This document shows, in pieces, positions 44,962-53,691 of a stretch of 64,000 nt of DNA (positions are counted from its first letter, which is position 1; each line of letters starts with the position of its first letter). The position numbers were made by a program, and so were the translations under genes. This DNA comes from Vulcanisaeta souniana JCM 11219 (GTDB taxonomy: Archaea > Thermoproteota > Thermoprotei > Thermoproteales > Thermocladiaceae). The notes under the pieces are model-generated. The model was not told where the DNA came from. It was given only the letters and a program-made list of their open reading frames with translations, and did not search any database. Location: assembly GCF_026000775.1 (NCBI RefSeq), contig NZ_AP026830.1:620001-684000 (forward strand), given 5' to 3'.

Positions 44962-45434
44962 TGATGATGAAGGAATTACACTATAGTGGTTCGTTTACCG
45001 TGAATAAACCGCCAAGTGATGTTGTTAACTTCATAACTGATTTACCAAGGGCCATTATCTGCATACCTAATATAATTAATTACGAGGTTTTGAGTAAGGA
45101 TAAAGCTAGGGTTAGATTTAGGGTTGACTTGGGTAATGAGGTGCCCATTGCAGAGCTAAGGAGGGTGACTACCGATGCGCATATTGAGTTGGTCAGCGCA
45201 TCTGGTAACGAGATTAGGTATAAGGTTGATGGCAGGGCTGCGGGTAGCACAATAAGCATTTCCCTGGTTATAAAGGTCGAGGGTGTTAATAATGGCTCTA
45301 GGATTAATTGGGATGCCACGGCTAACCTAGGTAGATTACTTCAAATGATAGGTAGGTTCGTTAATATTGATTCCCTGGTAAAGAGTATCTCGGAGGACAC
45401 GATTAAGGGGTTTATAGGATGCTTGTCAAAGTAA
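44961..45434 (+). CDS. CoxG/SRPBCC-family protein
   Basis: The 157-residue protein has the helix-grip (START-like) fold of the CoxG family: YSGSFTVNKPPSDVVNFITDLPRAIICIPNI at the N-terminus, followed by beta strands and the DATANLGRLLQMIGRF region. In carboxydotrophs CoxG recruits the CO dehydrogenase to the membrane. Here no CO dehydrogenase is near. Its coupling to glpA by a TAATG overlap suggests instead that it helps place the glycerol-3-phosphate dehydrogenase at the membrane or in an electron-transfer partner; this is inference. ATG 44961 is preferred over upstream in-frame TTG/GTG codons. Confidence 0.75.
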   Translation: MMMKELHYSGSFTVNKPPSDVVNFITDLPRAIICIPNIINYEVLSKDKARVRFRVDLGNEVPIAELRRVTTDAHIELVSASGNEIRYKVDGRAAGSTISISLVIKVEGVNNGSRINWDATANLGRLLQMIGRFVNIDSLVKSISEDTIKGFIGCLSK

Positions 45435-45484
45435 GTAATCTATATAAGGTCTATCTTTAAAAATTAATTAATAAAAATCAAATA

Positions 45485-46318
45485 ATGCCTCAAATTATTG
45501 AAGATAAAATACAACTAAGTACTGGCATTAATGTCCATTACAGGTGTTGGCTTGCAGATAAGCCCCTGTCCCTTGTTGTTGGAGTCCACGGATTCGCAGA
45601 ACACAGTGGCAGGTACTCTAACTTCGGATCTTACTTATCAGGCAATGGATATTCATTTTGCATGCATGATCTGAGGGGCCACGGATTAACCGCTGGGCCC
45701 AATAACCTAGGCTATGTTGACAGCTTTAACCTGTTTCTAAACGACCTAGAAAACTTCATAGAATTAATGCTTAAGAAAACAGGCTTTAACTCTGCAATCC
45801 TATTCGGACACTCAATGGGTGGTCTAATAGTGCTTCATTACTTGGGCAGGATTAGTAAGGGGATACATGCGGCAATAACAAGTGGCGCAGCGGCAATTGT
45901 GAACATAAGTACAGGTTCTTGGTTAATGCTTTCCCTACTTAACGCATTATCGCCAAGGTATAGGTTGAACCTGCCAATAAATCCTGAATTCCTAACGCAT
46001 GACAAGAGGGTTGTGGAGGAGTACATAAATGATCCGCTTGTTTATAAGAAGCCCACAGCTAGAATGCTACATGAGCTTATTAAGGCTTCAAGAGACATAT
46101 GGAAGTATATAGGTAATATATCGGTACCCATAATGATGATGCATGGCGGCGAGGACAAGGTGGTGCCACCAAAGGCCACGCAGGATGCATTCAACAGATT
46201 AAGGGTTAGTGATAAGGTGATCAGGATATACAATGGCATGTACCATGAAATACTTAACGAATTAAACAAGGAAATAGTTTACAAGGATATACTGGACTGG
46301 CTAAGGACCCATACTTAA
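45485..46318 (+). CDS. Alpha/beta hydrolase, monoacylglycerol lipase/lysophospholipase-like
   Basis: The 277-residue serine hydrolase has VHGFAEHSGRYSNFGSYLSG near residue 36 and HDLRGHGLTAGP near 60. The nucleophile elbow is LFGHSMGGLIVLHYL near 103, the acid MMHGGEDKVVPP near 221, and the base histidine is in MYHEILNE near 251, so the triad is complete. These match the monoacylglycerol lipase group, which releases glycerol or glycerophospho-compounds from monoacyl lipids. It is separated by 50 bases with its own TATA-like CTTTAAAAATT, but lies on the same strand as the glycerol genes, which suits a supply role. No signal peptide is seen. Confidence 0.87.
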   Translation: MPQIIEDKIQLSTGINVHYRCWLADKPLSLVVGVHGFAEHSGRYSNFGSYLSGNGYSFCMHDLRGHGLTAGPNNLGYVDSFNLFLNDLENFIELMLKKTGFNSAILFGHSMGGLIVLHYLGRISKGIHAAITSGAAAIVNISTGSWLMLSLLNALSPRYRLNLPINPEFLTHDKRVVEEYINDPLVYKKPTARMLHELIKASRDIWKYIGNISVPIMMMHGGEDKVVPPKATQDAFNRLRVSDKVIRIYNGMYHEILNELNKEIVYKDILDWLRTHT

Positions 46319-46747
46319 ACACGCTGCCATTAATGTTAATATCATGGATCTAGTGGTAAGCTACCGTGTGCGCATGCCAATGAATATAGCTATTCAGTAA
46401 AACTCACTTTTACGGCTTTTTAATACCTATAAGAGCTTTAGTAATGGATCGCTTACCACATAAAGAACGAGGCCTAAGATACACGAAGTCGGGCCGAACT
46501 CAATCAGTGCACCTCGGTTTAAGGACCAGGTTGTTCGCCCAAGTTTTATTCATCATTAAGTGATTTATCCTTGGGTGTTATCCCCATGAATAATCATGTT
46601 AATGATCAATGTAGTACTATTGTGCATATTGCCCTGAATTATACCTTGTTCTATTTTAAATAAGGTTTTACTAGTACACTTGCATTCTTAGTGTATTATT
46701 AATTATTGTAAGTATGCGGTAATTTTATTACATAGAATTAATGTCAA
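46319..46747. other. Intergenic stretch without a clear gene
   Basis: These 430 bases contain only very short frames, such as a 25-codon one at about 46586-46663. One 17-base segment (46628-46644) repeats exactly a segment upstream of the phosphodiesterase gene (42911-42927). An AT-rich promoter-like region lies just before the ATPase gene. Nothing else is recognisable. Confidence 0.4.
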
Positions 46748-46750
46748 TTG

Positions 46751-47401
46751 ATGGATGAGAATGATTATGTGATTAATTGTAGGGAGGTTAATGAGAATTC
46801 CCTGATTGGTTCGTCTATTAGGGAGATTGTTAATTGGGCCATCAATAAGGTGGTGAATAATGAAAGGGCGCTGACCATAATGGGTGAAGCAGGAAGCGGT
46901 AAGACAACCGCACTCCTGCTAATAATGAATAAACTGAGGGAGCTGGGTATATCCACGGCTTATGTAAATACGTATAATGAGCTTGGACTCAGGGCTATTA
47001 AGATGATTAACTGCCATAGTGATACCAATGCAAGAGTTTTGCTTGTTGATGATATAGATGCAGTGTTTACAATGCCAAAAATGGCCCAAGGATTCATTAA
47101 TAAAGTGATCGGCTTCAGGGGAACGGTGATCGCTTCATTAACGATACCGTTGCTCATAGGTAATGAATTGGAAACCCTCGAGCCATTAGTAAAGTTTCTA
47201 TATTCGGCTTCAAGAATGATCATTAAATATCGTGATGATGAAATAAGGGCCTTTGCAAAAAGAATTGGTGTTACCAGTATGGAGCCTACCATGAGGACCC
47301 CTGGGATGGTCCTAAGGAATTTCAGGAGGTGGAGTGGGAGTAATGGTAATTCCTTAATTAATAAGGTGCTTAGTGATGGAAGTAATGAAGTGGTGTTATA
47401 G
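46751..47401 (+). CDS. P-loop ATPase, AAA-like, function unknown
   Basis: The 216-residue protein has Walker A (MGEAGSGKTTALLLI, near residue 43) and Walker B (RVLLVDDIDAVF, near 97), with the segment FRGTVIASLTIPLL where sensor 1 would be. It resembles short archaeal AAA-type or ORC/MoxR-related ATPases, but no partner domain is present and a C-terminal lid is minimal. ATG 46751 is chosen; TTG 46748 is also open. Its last codons overlap by 6 bases the 3' end of the opposite-strand gene, so the two converge tightly. The role is unknown. Confidence 0.65.
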   Translation: MDENDYVINCREVNENSLIGSSIREIVNWAINKVVNNERALTIMGEAGSGKTTALLLIMNKLRELGISTAYVNTYNELGLRAIKMINCHSDTNARVLLVDDIDAVFTMPKMAQGFINKVIGFRGTVIASLTIPLLIGNELETLEPLVKFLYSASRMIIKYRDDEIRAFAKRIGVTSMEPTMRTPGMVLRNFRRWSGSNGNSLINKVLSDGSNEVVL

Positions 47402-48334
47402 GATTCCGTGAAATTCCTCCCTCATCTTATCAATAAGTAACCTAGCGCAATCAAGGATGTTTGTGCTACCTAGGTCAATTAGGTTAATCCCAATTCCATT
47501 GATCCTGAAGGACTCTAGATCGATCCAAGTGACTCTCAGCAGATCTTGATTTATGCTACCCTGTACTATTGATACTGCAAGCACAGGATTCCCATTAATG
47601 ATATACTCCACTATGTTATCTTTCTCATTGGTACTAACATCAAAGTAATCCCTAAGTAATTCAAGGTCCTTCCTTAACACGTAAACCTTAATGATATCTT
47701 CACTAAGCTTGTTCACGCTTATGAGGTAATCCGCAGCATCCGTATTTGTCGGTACCCTATTCAAGCCCTTAGACAATAGATGTATATAACTATCCGCAAG
47801 GATCTCAAGACCTAAGTGCGCTGGATTAATTACGAAGTACAGAGGTAAGTTTATCAAGCTTTCAATAATAATACTAGTTGGGTTCTCGAAGACCTTCTCC
47901 AGGGGCATCAGTGGTTCACCATCCATGGGTTTAACCCTAATGTTAACTCCGTACTTCCTCAATAAGGTCTTGTCAAGATAAACTACCCTCTCTCCCTCAT
48001 AGATGTGCTTGTCCTTGCATGTTATTGATAGAGTCCCCTCACCAATGCCTATCGATATACAGTCATTGAATTCTGCGTATCTTATATTGTCAATGGCCCA
48101 ATTATTAATCTTGGCTAGGTCAGCCAGTAGGGCTACTGCGTCCTCGGTAATTACGTAATCAATGTTCTTTCCATCAATCCTATAGTCATAGGCATTATAT
48201 GGATATAGCTCAATTATGTCTTCAGTACTTAGTGAAAGGATCGAATTCTCCTTAATTGCCTTAACTATGAATGTTTCCTTGATCATATCCTCAGCGATCC
48301 TCTTGATCCTTACAAGGACCTCAAGTGCATTCAT
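47396..48334 (-). CDS. Uncharacterised protein
   Basis: I do not recognise this 312-residue product. It looks soluble, is rich in isoleucine, leucine and acidic residues, and has no clear metal-binding, nucleotide-binding or membrane motif. Two halves can be sensed: an N-terminal alpha/beta region (residues about 1-140, with SIGIGEGTLSITCKDK) and a C-terminal one containing SINQDLLRVTWIDLESF. ATG 48334 is preceded by an AT-rich minus-strand promoter-like stretch. It is convergent with the P-loop ATPase gene and divergent from the phosphatase gene. Confidence 0.5.
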   Translation of the reverse strand: MNALEVLVRIKRIAEDMIKETFIVKAIKENSILSLSTEDIIELYPYNAYDYRIDGKNIDYVITEDAVALLADLAKINNWAIDNIRYAEFNDCISIGIGEGTLSITCKDKHIYEGERVVYLDKTLLRKYGVNIRVKPMDGEPLMPLEKVFENPTSIIIESLINLPLYFVINPAHLGLEILADSYIHLLSKGLNRVPTNTDAADYLISVNKLSEDIIKVYVLRKDLELLRDYFDVSTNEKDNIVEYIINGNPVLAVSIVQGSINQDLLRVTWIDLESFRINGIGINLIDLGSTNILDCARLLIDKMREEFHGIL

Positions 48335-48450
48335 TTCATTTAATGATTGAAATTTAAATTTAAAAACTTATCAAGTATAATTCACCATTATTATGACAAT
48401 GAACCAGCACCCAGAACCCAAGTATAACTTATTTAAATCCATGAGTAAAA

Positions 48451-49284
48451 ATGCTAAACGTGGATATCCTTACAATTAAGGAATTCTTCAAGGAAAAACT
48501 AAGCAACATATATGATGCATTCAGCGCCTATGAACCATTACTTAGAATAAATACGGACAGGGCTGTAATAATCGGTGATCTACATGGTGATGTCGAAACA
48601 TTACAAAGGATAGTAAACAAGTATCCGCCGGATAAATGGACCTACATAATGCTTGGGGATTACGTAGACCGAGGGGAAAATCAAGTTGAAACCCTATACC
48701 TCGCATTAAGGTTGTTTCTTGAAAACAGGGCAATACTACTTAGGGGAAACCATGAGTCACCACTCACAAATTACGATTATGGCTTCTACCTAGAGTTGCT
48801 AAGGAAACTTGGTCCATACGACGGAGTTTCAATATATGATAAGCTTAAGGATGTATTCTCGCAAATGCCAATATCCGCAGTTCTAAATGACAGGTACTTC
48901 CTGGTGCATGGAGGCCTACCCATAAATAATGCAAGTATAGATAGTATAGCAAAATTACCAAAGCCAGATGAAATACCCAGTAATGAAACCACATTTCAGT
49001 TACTATGGAATGACCCATCAGATAATGTAAAGTACTACGACGAAAACAGGGCCAGGGGGCCGGGTACTTATGTATTTGGTTCATCAATAACCGAGAACTT
49101 CCTTAACGAGAGCGGATTACGAATGATAATCCGCGGTCATGAATACGTACTCCAAGGCTTTAAGTGGAACCATGGAAATAAGGTGCTGACAGTATTTACA
49201 TCAAGGGCAGGACCATACAGTAATGTTAATCCACGTATAGCATTAATTAATGGAGATGCACTTGACATAGTGGATGCATCGTAG
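48451..49284 (+). CDS. Serine/threonine protein phosphatase (PPP metallophosphatase)
   Basis: The 277-residue protein has all the PPP-family metal-binding motifs: GDLHGD near residue 32, GDYVDRG near 64, RGNHE near 91, the histidine in LVHGGLP near 152, and RGHEY near 229. It should dephosphorylate phosphoserine or phosphothreonine in cytoplasmic proteins, as do the related PP1-arch enzymes of crenarchaea. It is a single-domain protein. A TATA-like ACTTATTTAAA lies about 20 bases upstream of ATG 48451; an in-frame GTG nine bases further in would give the more usual spacing. Confidence 0.92.
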   Translation: MLNVDILTIKEFFKEKLSNIYDAFSAYEPLLRINTDRAVIIGDLHGDVETLQRIVNKYPPDKWTYIMLGDYVDRGENQVETLYLALRLFLENRAILLRGNHESPLTNYDYGFYLELLRKLGPYDGVSIYDKLKDVFSQMPISAVLNDRYFLVHGGLPINNASIDSIAKLPKPDEIPSNETTFQLLWNDPSDNVKYYDENRARGPGTYVFGSSITENFLNESGLRMIIRGHEYVLQGFKWNHGNKVLTVFTSRAGPYSNVNPRIALINGDALDIVDAS

Positions 49285-49334
49285 TATCTTGGAATTTGTA
49301 TAAAGGTTGATGCCCAGGCATTAAGTCATTGATG

Positions 49335-49395
49335 TACTCAGTCTGGGGCTTGGCTCGGTCATTGATCCCAATCAGAGGTGGTCATCATCAGGCCG
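49335..49395 (-). ncRNA. Weak C/D box sRNA candidate
   Basis: Read on the minus strand, this intergenic stretch has a C-box-like ATGATGA (complement of 49382-49388), a CTGA D'-box (49372-49375), a weak C' box and a second CTGA (49338-49341), about 50 bases in all. The segment between C and D' is short for a guide and no terminal stem is obvious, so this is tentative. The surrounding 49285-49487 has no other clear feature. Confidence 0.25.
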
Positions 49396-49517
49396 TGGTT
49401 AGGGATCCTCGATCTCTCTAGGGCTGGGAACTTACGTGGTGCTATCTAGCTTATTTAATTAGCTAACTGTACTAGAATGATTTATAAAGGGGTCTCCTTT
49501 CATTATCCTGTAAGGCG

Positions 49518-49853
49518 GTTACTACGTCCGAATCCGAGAGACCAAGAAGGAGAAGCTTCCAAAGAGGTAGAGGTAGGGGTCCACGAGGCCCCAAGCCAGT
49601 AAATGTTGGTGACGTGATAGAAGTAAGTATAGTGGAAACATCAAAGAGGGGCGATGGCATAGCCAGAGTAAAGGGTTTCGTGATCTTTGTGCCTAATACG
49701 AAGCCAGGGGATAAGGTTAAGGTTAAGATAACTAGGGTAGGTAGGTCATACGCAGTTGCTGAACTTACCCAGGAAGGAGCAGAGACCAGTTCGCAACCGG
49801 AAAGTGTTGAGGAAGGCGAAGCAGAGGGTTTTGAGGAGGAATCCGAGGAATAG
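49518..49853 (+). CDS. TRAM-domain RNA-binding protein, start codon unclear
   Basis: The TRAM domain is complete (VGDVIEVSIVETSKRGDGIARVKGFVIFVPNTKPGDKVKVKITRVGRSYAVAEL) and is followed by an acidic Glu/Ser tail. In archaea small TRAM proteins act as RNA-binding, chaperone-like proteins. Upstream, in frame, a basic Arg/Gly-rich leader (RPRRRSFQRGRGRGPRG) looks genuinely coded. However, no ATG, GTG or TTG occurs between the stop at 49485-49487 and GTG 49614. A start at 49614 would drop the first residues of the domain. TTTATAAA (49481-49488) is a good TATA box. GTT 49518 or ACG 49524 are possible unusual starts; the left boundary is a guess. Confidence 0.7.
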   Translation, partial: VTTSESERPRRRSFQRGRGRGPRGPKPVNVGDVIEVSIVETSKRGDGIARVKGFVIFVPNTKPGDKVKVKITRVGRSYAVAELTQEGAETSSQPESVEEGEAEGFEEESEE

Positions 49854-49879
49854 GCCCTTTACTTACATTAAAGTCATAA

Positions 49880-51025
49880 TCAAAATTCTCCGTTTAATAT
49901 CCTTTTCAGAACTTCCCTTGGGCCCTTCGTTATGGAGAACCTTAACAAGGACAATGGAACCTGCGAGTACCAAGTTTTTCCGCTCATGATCCTCCTGATC
50001 AAACCCCTGGTATTAGGCATGGAGAAAGCGCTTATTCCTAATCTACCCATCGCTAGGTGATCAATTCCATAAACACTTAATGACAGGTAGTATGCCAACG
50101 ATAAATTTTTGATTACAGGTTCAATTAGTCTCAGGTAATTTCTCGAGAACTCACTAGGATTACTGGAGCGTCTTAGTGCAAGGACTGCTAGGGTACCCGT
50201 GTACATGGCATAAAATATACCCTCACCCGTTGTTGGATCTGCGAACCCACCAGCATCACCAGTTAGCACTATTCGCTTTGATGTTAATATTTTACGGGGC
50301 CTAATTGGTATCGGGTGACCCAATACTACACCGGCATTTAATCCTACTTCACTTACATATTTAATTAATTGAGTCCTGTAGTTAGACCATAATATTGAGC
50401 CGATCCCAACATCATACTCGTTACCGCCTCTTGGGAAAACCCATGAATAGCCCCACTTAATCCGCGTCATGTCTATCATGCATAGATCATCGTAGTTTCC
50501 ATGCGATATAGTCATGTATGCTATGGCATTGTATTTCCTTATATCATTACCAAGTCTCTTTGCAATTATGGAGTTAGCGCCGTCAGCAGCTATTACGTAT
50601 TTACCAATATACGTATTGCCAACGCCAACCACATTAACATGATCGTTACCAACATTGAACGAGGTTATCCTATCAATAACGTAATCAGCGCCTTCCTCCA
50701 GGGCGCTCGTTAGTAGGTAATTATCAAATTCGTTCCTAGAAACCACACTTATTATTGGTTCATTATCTGTTAGAACGAAGGAACCGGCATTATTAATGAC
50801 GGCAACTCTACGGCATTCATACTTAATAACGCTACTTAGGTCAATGCCGAGGTTCCTTAATAATAGAGATGACTTTTGAGTTAATCCACCACCGCAAGGT
50901 TTCATCCTTGGGAAGCGAAATCTGTCGATAATAAGTACTCTAAGGCCGAGTCTTGCAGCCACATAGGCAGCCGTAGAACCCGCTGGTCCAGCGCCAACTA
51001 TCACTAGGTCGTATGCCTTGTCCAT
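49880..51025 (-). CDS. Geranylgeranyl reductase family FAD-dependent oxidoreductase
   Basis: The 381-residue flavoprotein reduces isoprenoid double bonds, most likely in archaeal diether/tetraether lipid synthesis. It begins with the dinucleotide-binding LVIVGAGPAGSTAAYVAARLGLRVLIID, followed by PRMKPCGGGLTQKS, the PCGGG motif diagnostic of the family, VIAADGANSIIAKRLG near residue 145, and VLTGDAGGFADPTTGEGIFYAMYTG near 270. It is slightly shorter than some family members. It lies downstream of the glycosyltransferase gene on the same strand with a gap of about 50 bases. Confidence 0.9.
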   Translation of the reverse strand: MDKAYDLVIVGAGPAGSTAAYVAARLGLRVLIIDRFRFPRMKPCGGGLTQKSSLLLRNLGIDLSSVIKYECRRVAVINNAGSFVLTDNEPIISVVSRNEFDNYLLTSALEEGADYVIDRITSFNVGNDHVNVVGVGNTYIGKYVIAADGANSIIAKRLGNDIRKYNAIAYMTISHGNYDDLCMIDMTRIKWGYSWVFPRGGNEYDVGIGSILWSNYRTQLIKYVSEVGLNAGVVLGHPIPIRPRKILTSKRIVLTGDAGGFADPTTGEGIFYAMYTGTLAVLALRRSSNPSEFSRNYLRLIEPVIKNLSLAYYLSLSVYGIDHLAMGRLGISAFSMPNTRGLIRRIMSGKTWYSQVPLSLLRFSITKGPREVLKRILNGEF

Positions 51026-51075
51026 ACTTCACTGTAACCCACATGGTCTGCTTTTTATTACTATACCCAAATTGC

Positions 51076-52656
51076 CTAGTGGTTTTGTGGCACTATTAAC
51101 CTGAGCCCGTACATCATTATGGCCACTATACTCGCTATGTATATAGTCGTTAATAATTGCTTATTAATTACGAGAACTATCATAACCATTACAAGAATCG
51201 AGATAGCTAAGATCTCATGTATTAAGTCCTGAAGTAATGCATTCCTATGTATTGCATGTTGGAATGAAGTTCCCTTTGGTGTTGGTACCCATTCCCAGTC
51301 ATCAGTCAGCAAGGATTCCACTGAGTATATTAGCATTGGGAATGATAGGAATACCATGATTAATGCGCTCTTGACAGCATTTGATATGGAGTCCCATGCA
51401 TTATAACCTACGTACTTGCTTATGGATAGCAATGCTATGATAAGGGGAAACGCGATTAATATATTGGTTATCTCAAGAAATAGTATTGGCATTGGCGGTA
51501 TTAAAACACCTATTATTGATAGAACCACGGTGATCAATATAGATAATGCTGCAAATGATATGCTGGGAAATTGAAGCATCCAGAGGAGACCATCAACCTT
51601 TTCCCAAACAGTAGTGCCTTTTGAGGATAATAGTAAACGTAGATTATGCTTCATATTCCATATGCCATTAAACAGCCACCTACTGAACTGCCTTTTCAAT
51701 GATGGGTAGGTATACGGAACCTCACAATAAACCACAGAATCCAGCAACCCCACCCTGTAACCCATTGCCCTCAACTTTATGCTTAGGTCAAGGTCCTCAC
51801 CCGTGCACCTACAGAACCCATTAACGGAACTAAGAACTCTTCTCCAGATCACGAGGTTATTGCTACTTATAGCAGGGAAACCACCGCCAAGGAACCTACC
51901 CCTAATGAACGTCTCGTTATAAACATCATACATGAACTTCATAAGCCTCGCAATTGAATTACTAACCGTGTAATAGCCCTTCCAAACGGCGGTGACAGCA
52001 TCATAGCCACCAAATAATGCCTCCACGGCCTTCATTAAATAATCACTTGGCAATATCGTATCTACGTCAAACACTGCAATAACATCACCCACAGCATACT
52101 CAAGGCCAAAATTCAACGCACCGCCCTTGTAACCCGTATTGTCCTCCCTACGTAGAATCCTGACATTGAGTCCCAATCTACGTACCATTGGTTCCACGTA
52201 CTCGATAAGGCTGTTTACGTAATGTTCAGGATCATCACTAATGTATATAACCTCAATTAGGTTCCTGGGATAATTAAGCCCTGCAATGTTTTGAAGGCTT
52301 CTCTTTATTGTTACTGCATCCTCGTTTTTTATTGGTATTAATATTGATACAAGGGGTAATTTACGGAATCCTGCGCCATTACCTACTGTATTGCTTCTTC
52401 TTCTCGGGTTCTTCGTATACCTTAATCCAATCATACTGTACCTTACCAATACCGCTATTTGTATGAGACTTAATGCAAGCATTGCTATTGTCATTATGTA
52501 TGTCACAAACAGTATTGACATTGACACGGGGGTTAACGGCCTTGTTATTACTCCCCAGGGATACTGATTCATTACGTATTGCTGAATTACCTGTCTAACA
52601 AGCTCCTTAATTTCAAGGTATTCACTAGCACTCATTATGTAATGCATGCCAGACAA
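51076..52656 (-). CDS. Membrane-anchored processive glycosyltransferase family 2 protein
   Basis: The 526-residue enzyme is a cellulose-synthase-like GT2. One membrane segment near residues 48-72 precedes the catalytic domain, and about four follow it. Catalytic motifs are VSILIPIKNEDA near 104, FDVDTILPSDY (the DxD-type site) near 196, GEDLDLSIKLRAMGY near 283 with the general base, and the QFSRW motif (QxxRW) near 316. Such enzymes polymerise sugars from nucleotide sugars at the membrane, perhaps making a surface polysaccharide. Two related genes flank it only by strand, so no pathway is visible. Confidence 0.88.
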   Translation of the reverse strand: MSGMHYIMSASEYLEIKELVRQVIQQYVMNQYPWGVITRPLTPVSMSILFVTYIMTIAMLALSLIQIAVLVRYSMIGLRYTKNPRRRSNTVGNGAGFRKLPLVSILIPIKNEDAVTIKRSLQNIAGLNYPRNLIEVIYISDDPEHYVNSLIEYVEPMVRRLGLNVRILRREDNTGYKGGALNFGLEYAVGDVIAVFDVDTILPSDYLMKAVEALFGGYDAVTAVWKGYYTVSNSIARLMKFMYDVYNETFIRGRFLGGGFPAISSNNLVIWRRVLSSVNGFCRCTGEDLDLSIKLRAMGYRVGLLDSVVYCEVPYTYPSLKRQFSRWLFNGIWNMKHNLRLLLSSKGTTVWEKVDGLLWMLQFPSISFAALSILITVVLSIIGVLIPPMPILFLEITNILIAFPLIIALLSISKYVGYNAWDSISNAVKSALIMVFLSFPMLIYSVESLLTDDWEWVPTPKGTSFQHAIHRNALLQDLIHEILAISILVMVMIVLVINKQLLTTIYIASIVAIMMYGLRLIVPQNH

Positions 52657-52684
52657 TAAAACCCTTAATTTGCATTTCTCTCAC

Positions 52685-53308
52685 TTATTCAATCAATTCC
52701 TGAAGCCTTAACAATGCATGCTTATAATCCATTGATAACACCAGTAACTCTGTGTCTCCATACCTTGATAATAGTCCTTGCTCAAGCAAGTCCTTAATGC
52801 TATCCTTAATACCCTTCCCAGTTAGTAATGAGTATATTGCTATAACTCTCTTGGCCTGTGCTGATATTTCCATGTCGATCATTTCACCGTATACCCTGGA
52901 CAATTCCTCGGCAATACCCACCAATTCCTCAAGGGTGGTACTACCCACAATCCTTATTTTGGAGCCCTCCATCTCAGCATTAATGCCCTTCATGTGAAGA
53001 ATATCAATTACTAGGTCAATTGGTATGGCAGCACTGAGCCTAGCCTTGTTCAGTATTATCGATATGTCATATGTATAAACACCGGATTTACCTCTCATTA
53101 ACTTAATGTCGTTATAGATCTTCCTGATTTCCATGGAATAAAGGCTAACTTCATGGGGCTCACCCTGTATTGAAACCCAAACCCTTATACCGTTGCCAGT
53201 ATCATATCGAATAAGTATCTCCTTGCTCTTGATCTTACTCGTTACCATTTCCATGAATGTTAATGCCTCATTCATATTATTAAATGTAAAAACGATCTCC
53301 CTACGCAC
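52685..53308 (-). CDS. Conserved archaeal protein, possibly DUF2067-like
   Basis: The 207-residue soluble protein has an N-terminal alpha/beta region (REIVFTFNNMNEALTFMEMV) and a central alpha/beta stretch with MEGSKIRIVGSTTLEELVGIAEELSRVYG. A helical C-terminus with GIKDSIKDLLEQGLL follows. The layout recalls the archaeal DUF2067 family of unknown function; I cannot confirm it. It precedes the glycosyltransferase gene by 28 bases and may be cotranscribed. The remnant of a TnpB gene lies immediately upstream. Confidence 0.5.
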   Translation of the reverse strand: MRREIVFTFNNMNEALTFMEMVTSKIKSKEILIRYDTGNGIRVWVSIQGEPHEVSLYSMEIRKIYNDIKLMRGKSGVYTYDISIILNKARLSAAIPIDLVIDILHMKGINAEMEGSKIRIVGSTTLEELVGIAEELSRVYGEMIDMEISAQAKRVIAIYSLLTGKGIKDSIKDLLEQGLLSRYGDTELLVLSMDYKHALLRLQELIE

Positions 53309-53399
53309 TACCGATCACACCCAATAATGAGGCGTGAGTTATAAGGGTTTGGGTCCGGTCATTACTTAATATGTTCCTCCTTCTTTATGTTCATCTCTG

Positions 53400-53605
53400 C
53401 ACTTCCGTTGGGCTTCACATATCGCCACTGAAGAGTTAAGATTTAATCCTGATAACTCCGCGTTTGCAATACCCTGAGAGGAATATTCGTAGCTCCAATA
53501 GAGTCTTTACTAACCATGAAGCCACACCTAACTCTTGATTGCAAATTGGGCACGTTGTTGATGTGCCTTTCATATTGATGAATATCATCAGTATGTGAAA
53601 GCCAA
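53400..53605 (-). pseudogene. Decayed TnpB remnant (zinc-finger and RuvC-III region)
   Basis: Read on the minus strand, 53526-53571 encodes MKGTSTTCPICNQEL, the first half of a TnpB zinc finger. In another frame the adjoining stretch encodes VRCGFMVSKDSIGATNIPLR, matching the second half and the RuvC-III DxxGAxNI region. The two pieces need a frameshift, and nothing upstream to 53691 restores an ORF, so this is a dead copy. Downstream, GTGAAGCCC and GATGAAC recall the start of a guide-RNA right end. The element was of the classic zinc-finger type, unlike the intact TnpB at 16-17 kb. Confidence 0.65.
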
Positions 53606-53691
53606 TAGCAAAAACGTGATTAGAAATGCCATCAGTTGATCATTATCAATCATAAGTGTTAATAAAAAATTGAAGATCCATAGCGATAATT

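Noticed and set aside
49332-49420. Short plus-strand frame beginning ATG TAC TCA in the gap before the TRAM gene
   Set aside because: About 29 codons with no homology recognised; it competes with a weak C/D RNA candidate and neither is firm.
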